In this document: in pieces, positions 24,901 through 34,031 of the stretch | Numbering within the stretch: the first letter of the stretch is position 1 | Layout of the letters: each line of letters starts with the position of its first letter | Source of the DNA: JAKSPM01 sp964450645 | GTDB lineage: Bacteria > Bacillota > Clostridia > Oscillospirales > Oscillospiraceae | Assembly (NCBI GenBank): GCA_964450645.1 | Contig: CAYVEB010000018.1 | Coordinates: 1 to 34,418 of the forward strand | Direction: 5' to 3' | Length of the DNA: 34,418 nucleotides | Program-made: the position numbers and the translations under genes | Notes under the pieces: generated by a model | Database searches by the model: none | Seen by the model: only the letters and a program-made list of their open reading frames with translations | Told to the model about the DNA's origin: nothing

Positions 24901-25562
24901 AGCACTGTCCCATTGAGCTTGAACAGTATCTGGCAGACTTCCTCACGGGTTACCTCCGCAAGCGGCGCCAGGGTCTTGCCGCCACGGCCATGGATGATGC
25001 CAAGGTCGATCGCCCAGTTCATAGCCTCTTTGGCAAATTCCTGGACGTCCTTGCCGTCTTTAAACGCGGACAGATGGTCTTTCGCCACCGGCGTGCCCTT
25101 GGCAAAACGATAGAAGAAAGTTACAACCTCCTGCCGGCTCACCATATCCTCCGGGGCAAACAGTTCTTCGGTTTTACCGGCAACAATGTTCTTCCCGTAG
25201 GCCCAAACGACAGCGTTGTAGTAGAAACGGTTGGATTTGACGTCTTTAAACGGCAGATCCGCAGCGCTTACGTCGGGTTCACCGGCAACGCGGTACAGCA
25301 TCGTTACCAATTCGCCGCGTTTCATGTTCGAGCCAATTCCGAAAACGGTGTTGCTTCTGCCGTACATCCATTCGTTTTCGACTGTGTAATGAACCGCTTT
25401 GTGGTACCACTTTGTCTGAACCACGTCCTTGAACGGGTCGCACAGGTCCCCAGAGGCCTTTGTGTTCCCCGCTGCACTCGCCGTCAGTGCCAGGCCGTTG
25501 AACATGGTCAGAACCATGCACACCACCAGCAGCACAGATAGCAGGCGTTTCGTGAGTTTCAT
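18981..25562 (-). CDS. Giant SLH surface protein with two 5'-nucleotidase modules
   Basis: A 2193-residue secreted protein. Signal peptide about 1-31. Three SLH domains (about 40-215) should hold it on the wall. Module 1 (about 226-740) is a metallophosphoesterase plus 5'-nucleotidase C-terminal domain, with YTNDVH, LGNHEFDYG and GHSHS. Module 2 (about 780-1340) repeats this architecture with MDTSDVHGQ, DSGDLIQG, VGNHEFNYG, HSG and GHQH, and looks closest to 2',3'-cyclic-nucleotide phosphodiesterases. Both keep the metal ligands. The order recalls YfkN of Bacillus, which also fuses two such enzymes. From about 1355 two module types are arranged A-B-B-A (A 1355-1514 and 2034-2193; B 1524-1778 and 1779-2030). 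ATG 25562 follows GAGGAGG by eight bases. The likely role is release of nucleosides and phosphate from extracellular nucleotides; exact substrates are inferred. Confidence 0.93.
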   Translation of the reverse strand: MKLTKRLLSVLLVVCMVLTMFNGLALTASAAGNTKASGDLCDPFKDVVQTKWYHKAVHYTVENEWMYGRSNTVFGIGSNMKRGELVTMLYRVAGEPDVSAADLPFKDVKSNRFYYNAVVWAYGKNIVAGKTEELFAPEDMVSRQEVVTFFYRFAKGTPVAKDHLSAFKDGKDVQEFAKEAMNWAIDLGIIHGRGGKTLAPLAEVTREEVCQILFKLNGTVLPAQDDITILYTNDVHTYVDKELSYDTITALRDNLKNAGRDVLLVDAGDHIQGTAYGSMDEGKTIIDLMNASRYDLATLGNHEFDYGMERALQVTKDSNFPYVSANFYHEKDGVKGDNVLDPYKVFTFGKVKVAFVGITTPESFTKSTPAYFMDADGKYIYGIAGGEDGKALYDAVQVAVDAASKEADYVIALGHLGDDKASQPWTSEEVIANTTGLDAFIDGHSHSTVEMKTVNDKAGNPVVLTQTGSYFNAIGQMTITADGKISTKLVTNYWGGDRDVRTMIDGWIAEIDRQLGVNVATTDVVFDNYLDDEAHTRLVRKYETNSGDFVADALYYMFDSMNLEDDVDIAIANGGGVRNEKLTGNLTYKDFKNMNPFGNVACLQTVTGQQILDALEWGARGTEAEEIGGFLQVSGLTYEIHTYIDSTVQHDDKDVWQGGPTGEYRVKNVKVWNDEDKVWEPLQLDKNYNLAGYNYCLRDLGDGYAMFNGAVNILDYVSEDYLVLANYAANAFAVDTASGLPKITADNSPYAQYFGGYGEVTSENRIKIVREKPDVPPEGTVEFVFMDTSDVHGQIYATDYTSDQTQSGTYGQGLTRISTYVKEMREKYGDNVFLSDSGDLIQGTPFTYYYAFNKPDEQDPAIKALRTMGYDMWVVGNHEFNYGLEILNRQLDYASSASTQTESQIVPCMANYLDATTNSAGSKDWKTWKGYDPYIIRDFDGVKVAIIGLGNQNIANWDSPDKWDGIYFADVIETYKHYEAEMQEKSDMIVVVSHSGRGELNPTNNSDFMQELVKQTNSISFVFSGHQHLREVFMAKNADGKEIPIVSPSTKAAVIGQVKVTYNKATGEYTLDAQNVDMKNYPLDENLVSILQPYEDATWNDYMKEKIGEASGDFPSANLGTAPSAFVDLINDVQRWGAYDRTGKNTPDDKSDDTIAQLSITAPLTSGNAANLIPKGDITMGDLFRLYRYENWFYQIKMSGKEIKTWLEYSASKINDGANGPTISGGLTYYDIITGPDFSYVIDYSKPVDSRVTSMTYKGAEVKDTDEFTVVINNYRFNGGGDYIAYLNAHGCDFVPNDENRIIYSTQFDMIQGEDLGQARALLADYIREKKVIDPTITSTWKLEKGGEEPSPEETTTFVKVTEDPTDWSGEYLIVAEGVGGKNYAFNGGNADGLDKAGNGVEVAITDNKIEATEANLGMTFTVASYDTGYSLLSKSGTYLGHGDDNKSNFTTTQTAFTFTFENGKVKMAHGDRWIEWAQSIADGTGRFRMYKVADGTADTYNTYYVPALYKLTTEGGGDTPDPGPHVHEYEYKVTTAPTLTDAGVLTGTCKNTDGKCDETTKTVTIPALNTADSYDVALNPWESKTCYTWKDTTYGSLGTYVFKLDATPKTADKGSYEEITTEGELIPDHQYVITAQIGSFEFYMLGEASKDVVPTELEKIDEATKYVLSSGSNGSWTMTPMNLNASSYKLGVNRSHMTSVINKPNSSSCKITFNYVAEKGWTMGIIGDGAAGTWYPNLNWYAPSDAAAKMQWGAVNSVEAEAENAVFYVHIYDVSPTEHVHHYTWKLDPENIPTLQKGGKVIGTCDGKFGVCDAKEIREDIPQLDDAGTNWTRNEDAGAHTYTYTLKGEQYAKYGTIQVTVKQTQTQTNEKETITSEDKLTADKEYIIAVTIDGWEYYLTTETYNETGLNGKDLNDFNEATKWKLEGATNGEYTLSNTESKLANDGGTKLILSAEKTSKITLTYDQQEGHPGWHMKLAEAAATEGQDKYLQGNHSSTDTYFDLTDSNTAYDTSKSAYLTIYDASDAAPPTPAQKKFVEVTTNQDDWTGTYLIAANVNGTIYVFNGSLTSYDAANNQVTATDESGTIAWSDDLNGKTFTFAKKDGSADQYTIKGASGYFINYGSNDNGISQNTNPIFGYTVQWNAEHDVSISNTGGAHLRFNANSGQMRFRFYKSSSYTGQKAITLYKLVEGE

Positions 25563-25621
25563 TGCGCGTCCTCCTCATTTTTTTATTCGCTGGGGCCTAT
25601 TAACCCCATACCGATAAGCCC

Positions 25622-25650
25622 AGTATATCAAATGCAACAACTAATTTCAA
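25622..25650 (-). promoter_or_regulatory. Promoter of the giant nucleotidase gene
   Basis: On the minus strand TTGAAA (25645-25650) and TATACT (25622-25627) are separated by 17 bases, with an extended -10 TG one base upstream of the -10 box. It gives a leader of about 50 bases. Confidence 0.75.
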
Positions 25651-25920
25651 GCACATTTTCCATTTTTGGTTTATTTGCACAATTTTTGTTTCAAATTTTG
25701 GGAAGGCTTCACAAGAAGCGCATATGTAAAATATTGCCTTTTTGGGATTTTCCTTAGTTTTCGCGGAAAAACGCCCGCGCATAATGCTCCCGTCATTTTG
25801 CCAAAAATTGCAAAAAAACTCTCACTGCAAATTTTCGGGTCTTTTAAATCAATAGACCGTCCACCTGAATTGACTTAAGCCAAGCCAAAGATGGGTTGGT
25901 TTGTAAAATGGGAAAACTCA
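25651..25920. other. AT-rich gap without a recognised gene
   Basis: This is part of the 468-base gap between the giant nucleotidase gene and uvrB. It is AT-rich with many A and T runs. One sequence near 25860 (CCACCTGAATTGACTTAA) resembles the diverged tandem units at 25921-25986. No gene, RNA or promoter was recognised apart from the nucleotidase promoter at its left end. Confidence 0.4.
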
Positions 25921-25986
25921 TATCCCGCTGGAATGAATATACTATCCCACCAGAATTGATTTAATATTCCACCCGGAATTGCTATT
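25921..25986. repeat. Three diverged 22-base tandem units
   Basis: 25921-25942, 25943-25964 and 25965-25986 align without gaps and begin TATCCC, TATCCC and TATTCC, each followed by a GAAT(TG) core (for example CCACCAGAATTGATTTAA). A further similar segment lies near 25860. They could be binding sites or a decayed repeat. Confidence 0.6.
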
Positions 25987-25990
25987 ATAG

Positions 25991-26019
25991 AAAAAGTCCA
26001 GCGTAAACCGGACTTTTTT
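25991..26019. terminator. Intrinsic terminator of uvrB, bidirectional
   Basis: AAAAAGTCC and GGACTTTTTT flank a ten-base loop that can pair further. On the minus strand the stem is followed by TTTTTC, which closes uvrB 12 bases after its stop codon. The symmetric A/T flanks make it active from both sides. Confidence 0.8.
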
Positions 26020-26030
26020 CGACGCGCTGT

Positions 26031-27991
<1,961 letters not shown>

Positions 27992-27995
<4 letters not shown>

Positions 27996-28237
27996 GCGCA
28001 CGCCTCCTCTTTCGCGTTATGCGTCCAATCTCTGCGGTTTTCCATACGTTCCCAAATTACGCGCCCGGCACGCTCGAATAGGCCGCTCGGAGCCTGCCGC
28101 ACAAAGGCGCCGCCTTTTGCCGCAGCAGACCGCAGTCGTTTAAATGCGCAGCTTCCCCGCCCGCCAGCACGGGCGGCGGGGCCGGAGCAGACGCATAAAA
28201 CCCCGATCGCCAGCAGAATCCAAAGCCACTTTTGCAC
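27992..28237 (-). CDS. 81-residue membrane or secreted protein inside the repair operon
   Basis: An unrecognised 81-residue protein starting at GTG 28237, seven bases after AGGAGGGG. Residues 4-20 (WLWILLAIGVLCVCSGP) form a hydrophobic helix that could be a signal peptide or a membrane anchor. The rest is basic, with many arginine and alanine residues (GGRGSCAFKRLRSAAAKGG), and ends near WERMENRRDW. It overlaps the radC stop by no bases but begins only 20 bases after it, and overlaps the uvrB start by ATGA. The good ribosome site and overlap support a real gene. Its role in DNA repair is unknown and may be only positional. Confidence 0.7.
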
Positions 28238-28257
28238 GTCCGTTCCCCTCCTATCGG

Positions 28258-28974
28258 TCAATCCTTCGCGTAGAGCGGCACGCCTTCGTCAAATCCACTC
28301 TGCTTTAAAGACACAAAGTCAGAGTCCGCAATAATCAAATGATCCAGCAGCTCGATGCCGACCGCTTCCAGTGCGTCCTGCACCAATTTTGTCGCGGCAA
28401 TGTCCTCCCGCGACGGCAGCGCGATCCCCGACGGGTGGTTGTGGGCCAGGACGGCCGTCACCGCGTTGGCGTTCAGCGCCGCCGTCACAATCCGCCGCAC
28501 CGGCACGTTGGCGGAGTTGACGCTGCCTTGCCCCATCCTCTGGCAGTTGAGCACCCGCCCCCTGGCGTCCAGCGACAGCAGATATACTTCCTCGTCCCGC
28601 TTGCCGTAGAAAAACGGAGCCAAATATTCTCCGCAGTCCTCCACCGTGCGCATCTCCTGCCTGCCGCGGCTTCGATCCAACAGGTACCGCCGTCCGGCGT
28701 CCAAAACCAAACTCAGCAACATTGCCGCGTTCCGGCTCATTCCGGGCACCTGCTCCAGCGTCTCCGGTCCGACCTCCAGAACTCGCGAAAAGCTCCCAAA
28801 CCGCTCCATCAGCTCCTTGGCCAGCGGATAGGTGTCCTTTCTGGGAATCGCAAAGGTCAGCAGCAGCTCCAGCGCCCTGGCGTCGCAGAAAGAGTCCAGG
28901 CCGCCGTTCCAATATTGCTGCTTGATGCGCTGCCGGTGTCCGTCGTATTCCGATTTCTCCTTTATCTCCGCCAT
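28258..28974 (-). CDS. radC: RadC-family protein (JAB/MPN domain)
   Basis: A 238-residue RadC-family protein. The N-terminal part (about 1-95) carries a helix-hairpin-helix-like segment with VGPETLEQVPGM. The C-terminal JAB/MPN metalloprotease-like domain has the full metal-binding signature HNHPSGIALPSREDIAAT (about 176-193). The family was named for radiation sensitivity, but a direct repair role is disputed and the biochemical activity is not established. The start ATG follows GGGGGAG by six bases, 11 bases after uvrA. Placement between uvrA and uvrB gives unusual contextual support for a link to excision repair. The family is certain; its function is not. Confidence 0.95.
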   Translation of the reverse strand: MAEIKEKSEYDGHRQRIKQQYWNGGLDSFCDARALELLLTFAIPRKDTYPLAKELMERFGSFSRVLEVGPETLEQVPGMSRNAAMLLSLVLDAGRRYLLDRSRGRQEMRTVEDCGEYLAPFFYGKRDEEVYLLSLDARGRVLNCQRMGQGSVNSANVPVRRIVTAALNANAVTAVLAHNHPSGIALPSREDIAATKLVQDALEAVGIELLDHLIIADSDFVSLKQSGFDEGVPLYAKD

Positions 28975-28985
28975 CGCAGCTCCCC

Positions 28986-31808
28986 CTACAGTACGCGCCG
29001 CAGATATTCCCCGGTATAGGACGCCGGATTCGCGGCCACTTCCTCGGGCGTCCCGGTCGCAACCACCTGTCCGCCGCCGTCGCCGCCTTCCGGGCCAAGG
29101 TCGATCAGATAGTCCGCCGTCTTGATCACATCCAGGTTGTGTTCAATTACCAAAACAGTATTCCCCGCCTCCACCAGCTGCTGCAAAACGTCAATCAGCT
29201 TGTGGACATCATACATATGCAGGCCCGTGGTCGGCTCGTCCAAAATATACATCGTCTTCCCCGTGGACACGCGGGAAAGCTCCGTCGCCAGCTTCACCCG
29301 CTGCGCCTCGCCGCCGGACAGCGTCGTTGAGGACTGGCCCAGCTTAATATAGCCCAGCCCCACCTGGCACAGCGTCTCGACCTTCCGCCGCAGCTTCGGT
29401 AAATTGTCAAAAAATTCCAGCGCCTCCGCCGCGGTCATATCCAGTACGTCCGCGATATTCTTCCCCTTATAGGTCACTTCCAGCGTCTCGCGGTTATACC
29501 GCTTGCCGTGGCACACCTCACACGGGACATAGACATCCGGCAGAAAGTGCATCTCAATTTTCACCAGGCCGTCGCCACAGCAGCTCTCGCAGCGGCCCCC
29601 CTTGACGTTGAACGAAAACCGCCCGGCCGAATACCCCCGCAGCTTGGCGTCCTGGGTCGACGCGTACAGCTCCCGGATGTCGTTAAACAAGCCCGTGTAC
29701 GTGGCCGGGTTGCTCCGCGGCGTGCGGCCGATGGGGCTTTGGTCGATGTCGATCACCTTGTCCAGGTTCTGCGTCCCCTCGAACCGGTCGTGCTTGCCGG
29801 GGCGGACGCGGGCATGATTCAATACGTTCAGCAGCTTCTTGTTGATAATCTCGTTGACCAGGCTGGACTTTCCCGATCCGGACACGCCGGTCACGCAGGT
29901 AAACGTCCCCAGCGGAATGACCACGTCCACATTTTGCAGATTGTTCTCCCGGCAGCCGTAGACCGCCAGCGTCTTGCCGTTTCCGGGCCGCCGCTGGGAC
30001 GGCACGGGAATTTTCCGCTTGCCGGAAAGATACTGCCCGGTATAGGAGCGCGGCTCGGCGATCAGATCCTCCACCGAACCCTTGGCCACGATCTCGCCGC
30101 CGCCCACGCCCGCGCCCGGCCCTACGTCGATCACGTAGTCCGCCGCGCGGATGGTGTCCTCGTCGTGCTCCACCACCACCAGGGTATTGCCCAGATCGCG
30201 CAGCTGCCTCAGCGTTGCGAGCAGCTTGTTGTTGTCCCGCTGGTGCAGCCCAATGGACGGCTCGTCGAGAATATACAACACCCCCATCAGGCTCGACCCG
30301 ATCTGCGTCGCCAGTCGGATCCGCTGGCTTTCGCCGCCGGAGAGCGTCGCGGCCGAGCGCGCAAGCGTCAAATATTGCAGCCCCACCGACTGCAAAAATT
30401 CCATCCGGGAGATGATCTCCTTTAAAATCTGTTCCGCAATCCGCCCCTGATTCCCCGGCAGCTTCAGCTGGCGCATAAACGCCAGCCCGTCGGTCACCGA
30501 CAGCCGGCAAAACGCCGCAATGGACATGCCGCCCACCGTCACCGCCCGCGAGATGTCGGACAGCCGCTCCCCGTGGCACACCGGGCACGGTCTTGAGGAC
30601 ATATACTCCTCCAGTTCCTTGTGTACCGCGTCGGACTGCGTCTCGCGGTAGCGCCGCTCCAGATTGGGAAGAATCCCCTCAAACGCCTGAAACAGCTCTC
30701 CTCTGCCGCTGGGGCGGTCGTAATACAAATGCAGCTTCTCCCCCTTTGTGCCGTAGAGCAGCACATCCAGCACCGATTCCGGCAGCTTTTCGATCGGCTC
30801 CGTCAGGCTGAAGTGGTATCTCTCAGCCATCGCCTCAAAATACATCCGGGAGATGGAATCTCCGCGCACGTTGCCCCACCCGGAGGCCTGGATACCGCCG
30901 TCCAGAATCGACTTGGAGGCGTCGGGAATGACCAGCTCCGGATCCGCCCGCAGCTGATACCCCAGACCCATGCACCGCGGGCACGCGCCGTAGGGGTTGT
31001 TGAACGAAAACATCCGCGGCGATAGCTCCGGCATGGAGATGCCGCAGGTTTCGCAGGCGTAGTTCTGGGAAAAGACGGTGTCGGAGTCGTCGTCCATCCG
31101 GTGAATGATGCACAGCCCGTCTGCTTGGGCGGAGGCGGATTCAATGGAGTCGGTCAGCCGCCGCACCAGATCCCGCCGCATGACCAGCCGGTCCACAACC
31201 AGTTCGATATTGTGCTTTTTATTCTTCTCCAGCCGGATCTCCTCAGAGAGGTCGTACAGACTGCCGTCCACCCGCACCCGCGCAAACCCGCCGCGCCTGG
31301 CGTTCTCCAGCACCTTCCCATGCTCGCCCTTTTTCCCCCGGATCACCGGCGCGAGCACCATAAACCGCACGCCGTCTTCCATCTCCATCACCCGGTCAAC
31401 GATCTGGTCGATGCTCTGGCGCCGGATCTCTCTGCCGCACTTGGGACAGTGGGGAATCCCCACCCTGGCCCACAGCAGGCGCAGGTAATCATAAATTTCT
31501 GTAACCGTTCCCACCGTGGAACGGGGATTTTTGGAGGTTGTCTTCTGATCAATGGATATCGCGGGGGAAAGCCCTTCAATGTAGTCCACGTCGGGCTTTT
31601 CCATCTGGCCCAAAAATTGCCGCGCGTAGGAGGAAAGGCTCTCTACATACCGCCTTTGCCCCTCGGCGTACACGGTGTCGAACGCCAGACTGGATTTCCC
31701 AGAGCCGGACAGGCCGGTCAGCACCACCAACTTGTCCCGTGGAATCTCCACATCCACGTTTTTCAGGTTGTTCTCCCGCGCGCCTTTGATAAAAATCGAG
31801 TTTCTCAT
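28986..31808 (-). CDS. uvrA: UvrABC excision nuclease subunit A
   Basis: UvrA is the ATP-dependent damage-sensing subunit of nucleotide excision repair. The 940-residue protein has two ABC ATPase halves: Walker A GLSGSGKSSLAFD (about 32-44) and GVSGSGKSSLV (about 644-654). Signature motifs are LSGGESQRIRLATQIG and LSGGEAQRVKLATEL, with Walker B ILDEPS and ILDEPT. Zinc sites appear as CPKC, as CETC..CPRC in the insertion domain and as CESC..CEVC in the second half. The first glycine-rich domain is followed by PRSTVGT, which contacts UvrB. ATG 31808 follows AAGGA by about nine bases. It is the first repair gene of the uvrA-radC-ORF81-uvrB run. Confidence 0.98.
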   Translation of the reverse strand: MRNSIFIKGARENNLKNVDVEIPRDKLVVLTGLSGSGKSSLAFDTVYAEGQRRYVESLSSYARQFLGQMEKPDVDYIEGLSPAISIDQKTTSKNPRSTVGTVTEIYDYLRLLWARVGIPHCPKCGREIRRQSIDQIVDRVMEMEDGVRFMVLAPVIRGKKGEHGKVLENARRGGFARVRVDGSLYDLSEEIRLEKNKKHNIELVVDRLVMRRDLVRRLTDSIESASAQADGLCIIHRMDDDSDTVFSQNYACETCGISMPELSPRMFSFNNPYGACPRCMGLGYQLRADPELVIPDASKSILDGGIQASGWGNVRGDSISRMYFEAMAERYHFSLTEPIEKLPESVLDVLLYGTKGEKLHLYYDRPSGRGELFQAFEGILPNLERRYRETQSDAVHKELEEYMSSRPCPVCHGERLSDISRAVTVGGMSIAAFCRLSVTDGLAFMRQLKLPGNQGRIAEQILKEIISRMEFLQSVGLQYLTLARSAATLSGGESQRIRLATQIGSSLMGVLYILDEPSIGLHQRDNNKLLATLRQLRDLGNTLVVVEHDEDTIRAADYVIDVGPGAGVGGGEIVAKGSVEDLIAEPRSYTGQYLSGKRKIPVPSQRRPGNGKTLAVYGCRENNLQNVDVVIPLGTFTCVTGVSGSGKSSLVNEIINKKLLNVLNHARVRPGKHDRFEGTQNLDKVIDIDQSPIGRTPRSNPATYTGLFNDIRELYASTQDAKLRGYSAGRFSFNVKGGRCESCCGDGLVKIEMHFLPDVYVPCEVCHGKRYNRETLEVTYKGKNIADVLDMTAAEALEFFDNLPKLRRKVETLCQVGLGYIKLGQSSTTLSGGEAQRVKLATELSRVSTGKTMYILDEPTTGLHMYDVHKLIDVLQQLVEAGNTVLVIEHNLDVIKTADYLIDLGPEGGDGGGQVVATGTPEEVAANPASYTGEYLRRVL

Positions 31809-31848
31809 GGTGATTCTTCCTTAAACATCCGCGCCCGCGCGCGGAACC

Positions 31849-31864
31849 ATCCTAATCTTAGGAT
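31849..31864. promoter_or_regulatory. 16-base dyad upstream of uvrA
   Basis: ATCCTAA-TC-TTAGGAT lies 41 bases before the uvrA start. It could be a repressor operator. It does not match the classical Gram-positive LexA box pattern (GAAC-N4-GTTC), so SOS control is not shown. Confidence 0.35.
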
Positions 31865-31919
31865 TCCTTGCGCATAATTCTTTATTTTCGTCCCAAACGC
31901 CGCACGATTGGTCGCCCGT

Positions 31920-32708
31920 TCATCCGGCCTGTAGATATTCTTCCAGGCATACGCCCGTTTCATAAATCTCCTCGGCGGCCTCGTGGCCGACATAGCGATA
32001 GTGCCACGGCTCATAGTCGATTCCGGTGATTTCCACCTTGTCCTCCGGATAGCGGAGAATAAACCCATACAAATGCGCGTTCTCACGCAGCCAGGCGTAG
32101 ACCGTCTCATTATCGCACAGGTCGGTATCCGCCACAATGTCCACCGCCAGACCCAGCTCGTGTTCGCTGGTTCCCGGAACCGCAACCCACGCCTCGGCAA
32201 GCTGCCGGGCCGTCTCCTCATCGTTGCCCTCCGCAATATACTGCTCCACGCGCTGATCCATCAGCTCCTGCTGCCGCGCGTGCGTCCGGTAGCCCTCGTT
32301 CACCAGCGGGTAGACCCCCTGCGCGCGGGCGTCGTCAAACATCCGCTGCAAATCGGGGTAGATCCGGCTGTCCACCTGCTCGCCGTTGAACAGGTCCGTC
32401 AGCTCCGTGGGATAGGCGTCGTCCGCGATGGCGTGCGTGACGTTGACGAGCGTCAGCTTCCACCCGTCTGGATCCTCCTCCGGCTCGCTGGGAGGCTCGG
32501 TCGCGGGCTGTGTCGCAAGCTCGGTTTCCGGCCCGACGGGCGCTTGGGTGCCCGCCTGCGTCTGAGAATCGTCCGCCAGCTGCACTTGCGACGGGACATA
32601 CGGCTCCGACGGCACAGAATTCGGCCCGTCCTCGCCCATGGCCAGCAGCACCACCGCCGCCACAATCGCCAGGGCCAGCGCCGGAATCAAATACAAAAGT
32701 TTCCTCAC
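31920..32708 (-). CDS. D-alanyl-D-alanine carboxypeptidase, VanY family (peptidase M15B)
   Basis: A 262-residue membrane-anchored carboxypeptidase that should trim the terminal D-alanine from peptidoglycan stem peptides. Residues about 3-23 form a membrane anchor. A long proline/threonine/glutamine-rich linker (about 28-82) carries the catalytic M15B domain outside the cell. The zinc motifs are intact: SEHELGLAVD (about 187-196) supplies a histidine and an aspartate, and EPWHYRYVG (about 233-241) supplies the second histidine and the catalytic glutamate. It starts at GTG 32708 after AAGGAGTG. Being on the same strand, it could be read into uvrA, 111 bases away. Glycopeptide resistance is not implied; such genes are common in the chromosome. 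Confidence 0.93.
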   Translation of the reverse strand: MRKLLYLIPALALAIVAAVVLLAMGEDGPNSVPSEPYVPSQVQLADDSQTQAGTQAPVGPETELATQPATEPPSEPEEDPDGWKLTLVNVTHAIADDAYPTELTDLFNGEQVDSRIYPDLQRMFDDARAQGVYPLVNEGYRTHARQQELMDQRVEQYIAEGNDEETARQLAEAWVAVPGTSEHELGLAVDIVADTDLCDNETVYAWLRENAHLYGFILRYPEDKVEITGIDYEPWHYRYVGHEAAEEIYETGVCLEEYLQAG

Positions 32709-32732
32709 CTGTGTTCACACTCCTTGCCATCC

Positions 32733-32761
32733 ATCATACAAAATTCCGCGCCATTTTTCAA
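32733..32761 (-). promoter_or_regulatory. Promoter of the VanY-family gene
   Basis: On the minus strand TTGAAA (32756-32761) and TATGAT (32733-32738) are separated by 17 bases, about 25 bases before the GTG start. It is back to back with the nucleoside hydrolase promoter. Confidence 0.75.
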
Positions 32762-32792
32762 TAGTCCGCGCAGGAAAACCTTTCGAAATTGA

Positions 32793-32821
32793 TTGACAAC
32801 CGCCCAAAATCCCGGTATACT
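32793..32821 (+). promoter_or_regulatory. Promoter of the nucleoside hydrolase gene
   Basis: A perfect TTGACA (32793-32798) and TATACT (32816-32821) are separated by 17 bases, about 25 bases before the start codon. Only about 30 bases separate it from the divergent promoter. Confidence 0.85.
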
Positions 32822-32846
32822 GAGAAAAAAAGGAGATGGTTTTGTC

Positions 32847-33833
32847 ATGTCCAGAAAACCGATGATTTTCGACTGCGACCCCGGCAACGACGACGCGGTC
32901 GCGCTTTTTTTAGCCATCCTCAGCGGAAAATTTGACGTCCTCGGCATCACCGTGACCTGCGGCAATCTGTCGCTGGCGGACACGTCGGACAACGCCCTGC
33001 GGGTCGTGGAATTTTTGCACGCGGATATTCCCGTCTATGCCGGGTGCCCGGCGCCCATGGTGCGCGGCCTGATGCCCGGCCGGGCGCAAAATGTACGCTC
33101 GGAGCAATTGTCCCTTCGCGCGGACGGGGAGGATGTCTTTATCCACGAGCGCCATTTAAAGCTCCCCGCGCCAAAGGGCCGCGTCCAGGCGCGGCACGCG
33201 TGCAGCTTTCTGGTCGACACGCTGCGCGCCGCCCGGGAAAAGGTGACCCTTATCGCCACCGCGCCCCTGACCAACGTGGCGATGGCAATCCGAATGGCGC
33301 CGGAGATCTGCCAAAACATCGAACAGATCGTCCTCATGGGCGGCGGCGTTTACGCCGGAAACAAGACGCCTGCGGCGGAGGCCAATTTCTATGACGATCC
33401 CGAAGCGGCGCAGATTGTACTCCATTGCGGCTGCCCGGTGCAAATCTATCCGCTGGAGGCCACCACTTCGGCCATGATGTCCTATGCGGACGCGGAGAGC
33501 CTGCGGGATATCTCCCCGGCCGGCGCGTATTTGGCAGATATGATCCGAGACTATATCCGCCGGACGAACCTGCTGAAAACCGCGCCGGAGGGCTTCACGG
33601 CGGTACACGATTCCGTCGCCGTGGCGGGGCTGTTGGATCCGTCCATTTTGCTGGACGTCCGGCAGGTCAGCTGCGACGTGGACTGTTCCGGCGGCTGGAG
33701 CGACGGCAAGCTGGTTGTGGACGAACGTCTGAGCGCCGTCGCCGCGGAGCCGGTCCAGGTGGTCTACCGCGTGGACCAGGCACGGTACATGGAACTGATT
33801 CGCCGGATCCTCTCGGCATCCACGCGCACCTGA
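32847..33833 (+). CDS. Inosine-uridine preferring nucleoside hydrolase family protein
   Basis: A 328-residue calcium-dependent N-ribohydrolase that splits nucleosides into base and ribose, in cytoplasmic salvage. The N-terminal FDCDPGNDDAVAL (residues 8-20) is the calcium-binding signature DxDxxxDD of the family. Later landmarks are IVLMGGGVY (about 163-171), EANFYDDPEAA, and a C-terminal HDSVAVAGLLDP (about 251-262) with the usual acid/base histidine region. The length is normal. ATG 32847 follows AAAGGAGA by about ten bases. The open frame to 32793 would cross the promoter and is rejected. It has its own strong promoter and no cotranscribed neighbour. Substrate range cannot be read from sequence. 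Confidence 0.93.
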   Translation: MSRKPMIFDCDPGNDDAVALFLAILSGKFDVLGITVTCGNLSLADTSDNALRVVEFLHADIPVYAGCPAPMVRGLMPGRAQNVRSEQLSLRADGEDVFIHERHLKLPAPKGRVQARHACSFLVDTLRAAREKVTLIATAPLTNVAMAIRMAPEICQNIEQIVLMGGGVYAGNKTPAAEANFYDDPEAAQIVLHCGCPVQIYPLEATTSAMMSYADAESLRDISPAGAYLADMIRDYIRRTNLLKTAPEGFTAVHDSVAVAGLLDPSILLDVRQVSCDVDCSGGWSDGKLVVDERLSAVAAEPVQVVYRVDQARYMELIRRILSASTRT

Positions 33834-34031
33834 TCCGTTATGTCTAGCAGCAACCCGTTACGCTGCGGCCTACCGCTTTCGGCGTGGGACATACCGTATA
33901 ATATACATTTTAAATACGGACATCCGATGGTGTGTTGTTTACAGAATTCAGAAAACGTGAACTATGCCGCAAAATGCTTGCTTGCTTTTAAATTTTGCCC
34001 AAATTATTTCTCGCAAAACCTCGTGAGTTTC
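33834..34031. other. AT-rich gap without a recognised gene
   Basis: After the hydrolase the sequence becomes markedly AT-rich. A TATAAT at 33897-33902 has no good -35 box. Short open frames here lack ribosome sites. Nothing else was identified; it looks like accessory DNA. Confidence 0.4.

Noticed and set aside
22392..25541. Very long plus-strand open frame (over 1000 codons) opposite the giant nucleotidase
   Set aside because: It is the antisense shadow of a GC-rich gene with clear SLH and nucleotidase motifs. It has no ribosome site, promoter or recognisable domain.
31849..31864. LexA (SOS) box upstream of uvrA
   Set aside because: The dyad does not match GAAC-N4-GTTC and no other such box was seen in the uvrA leader.
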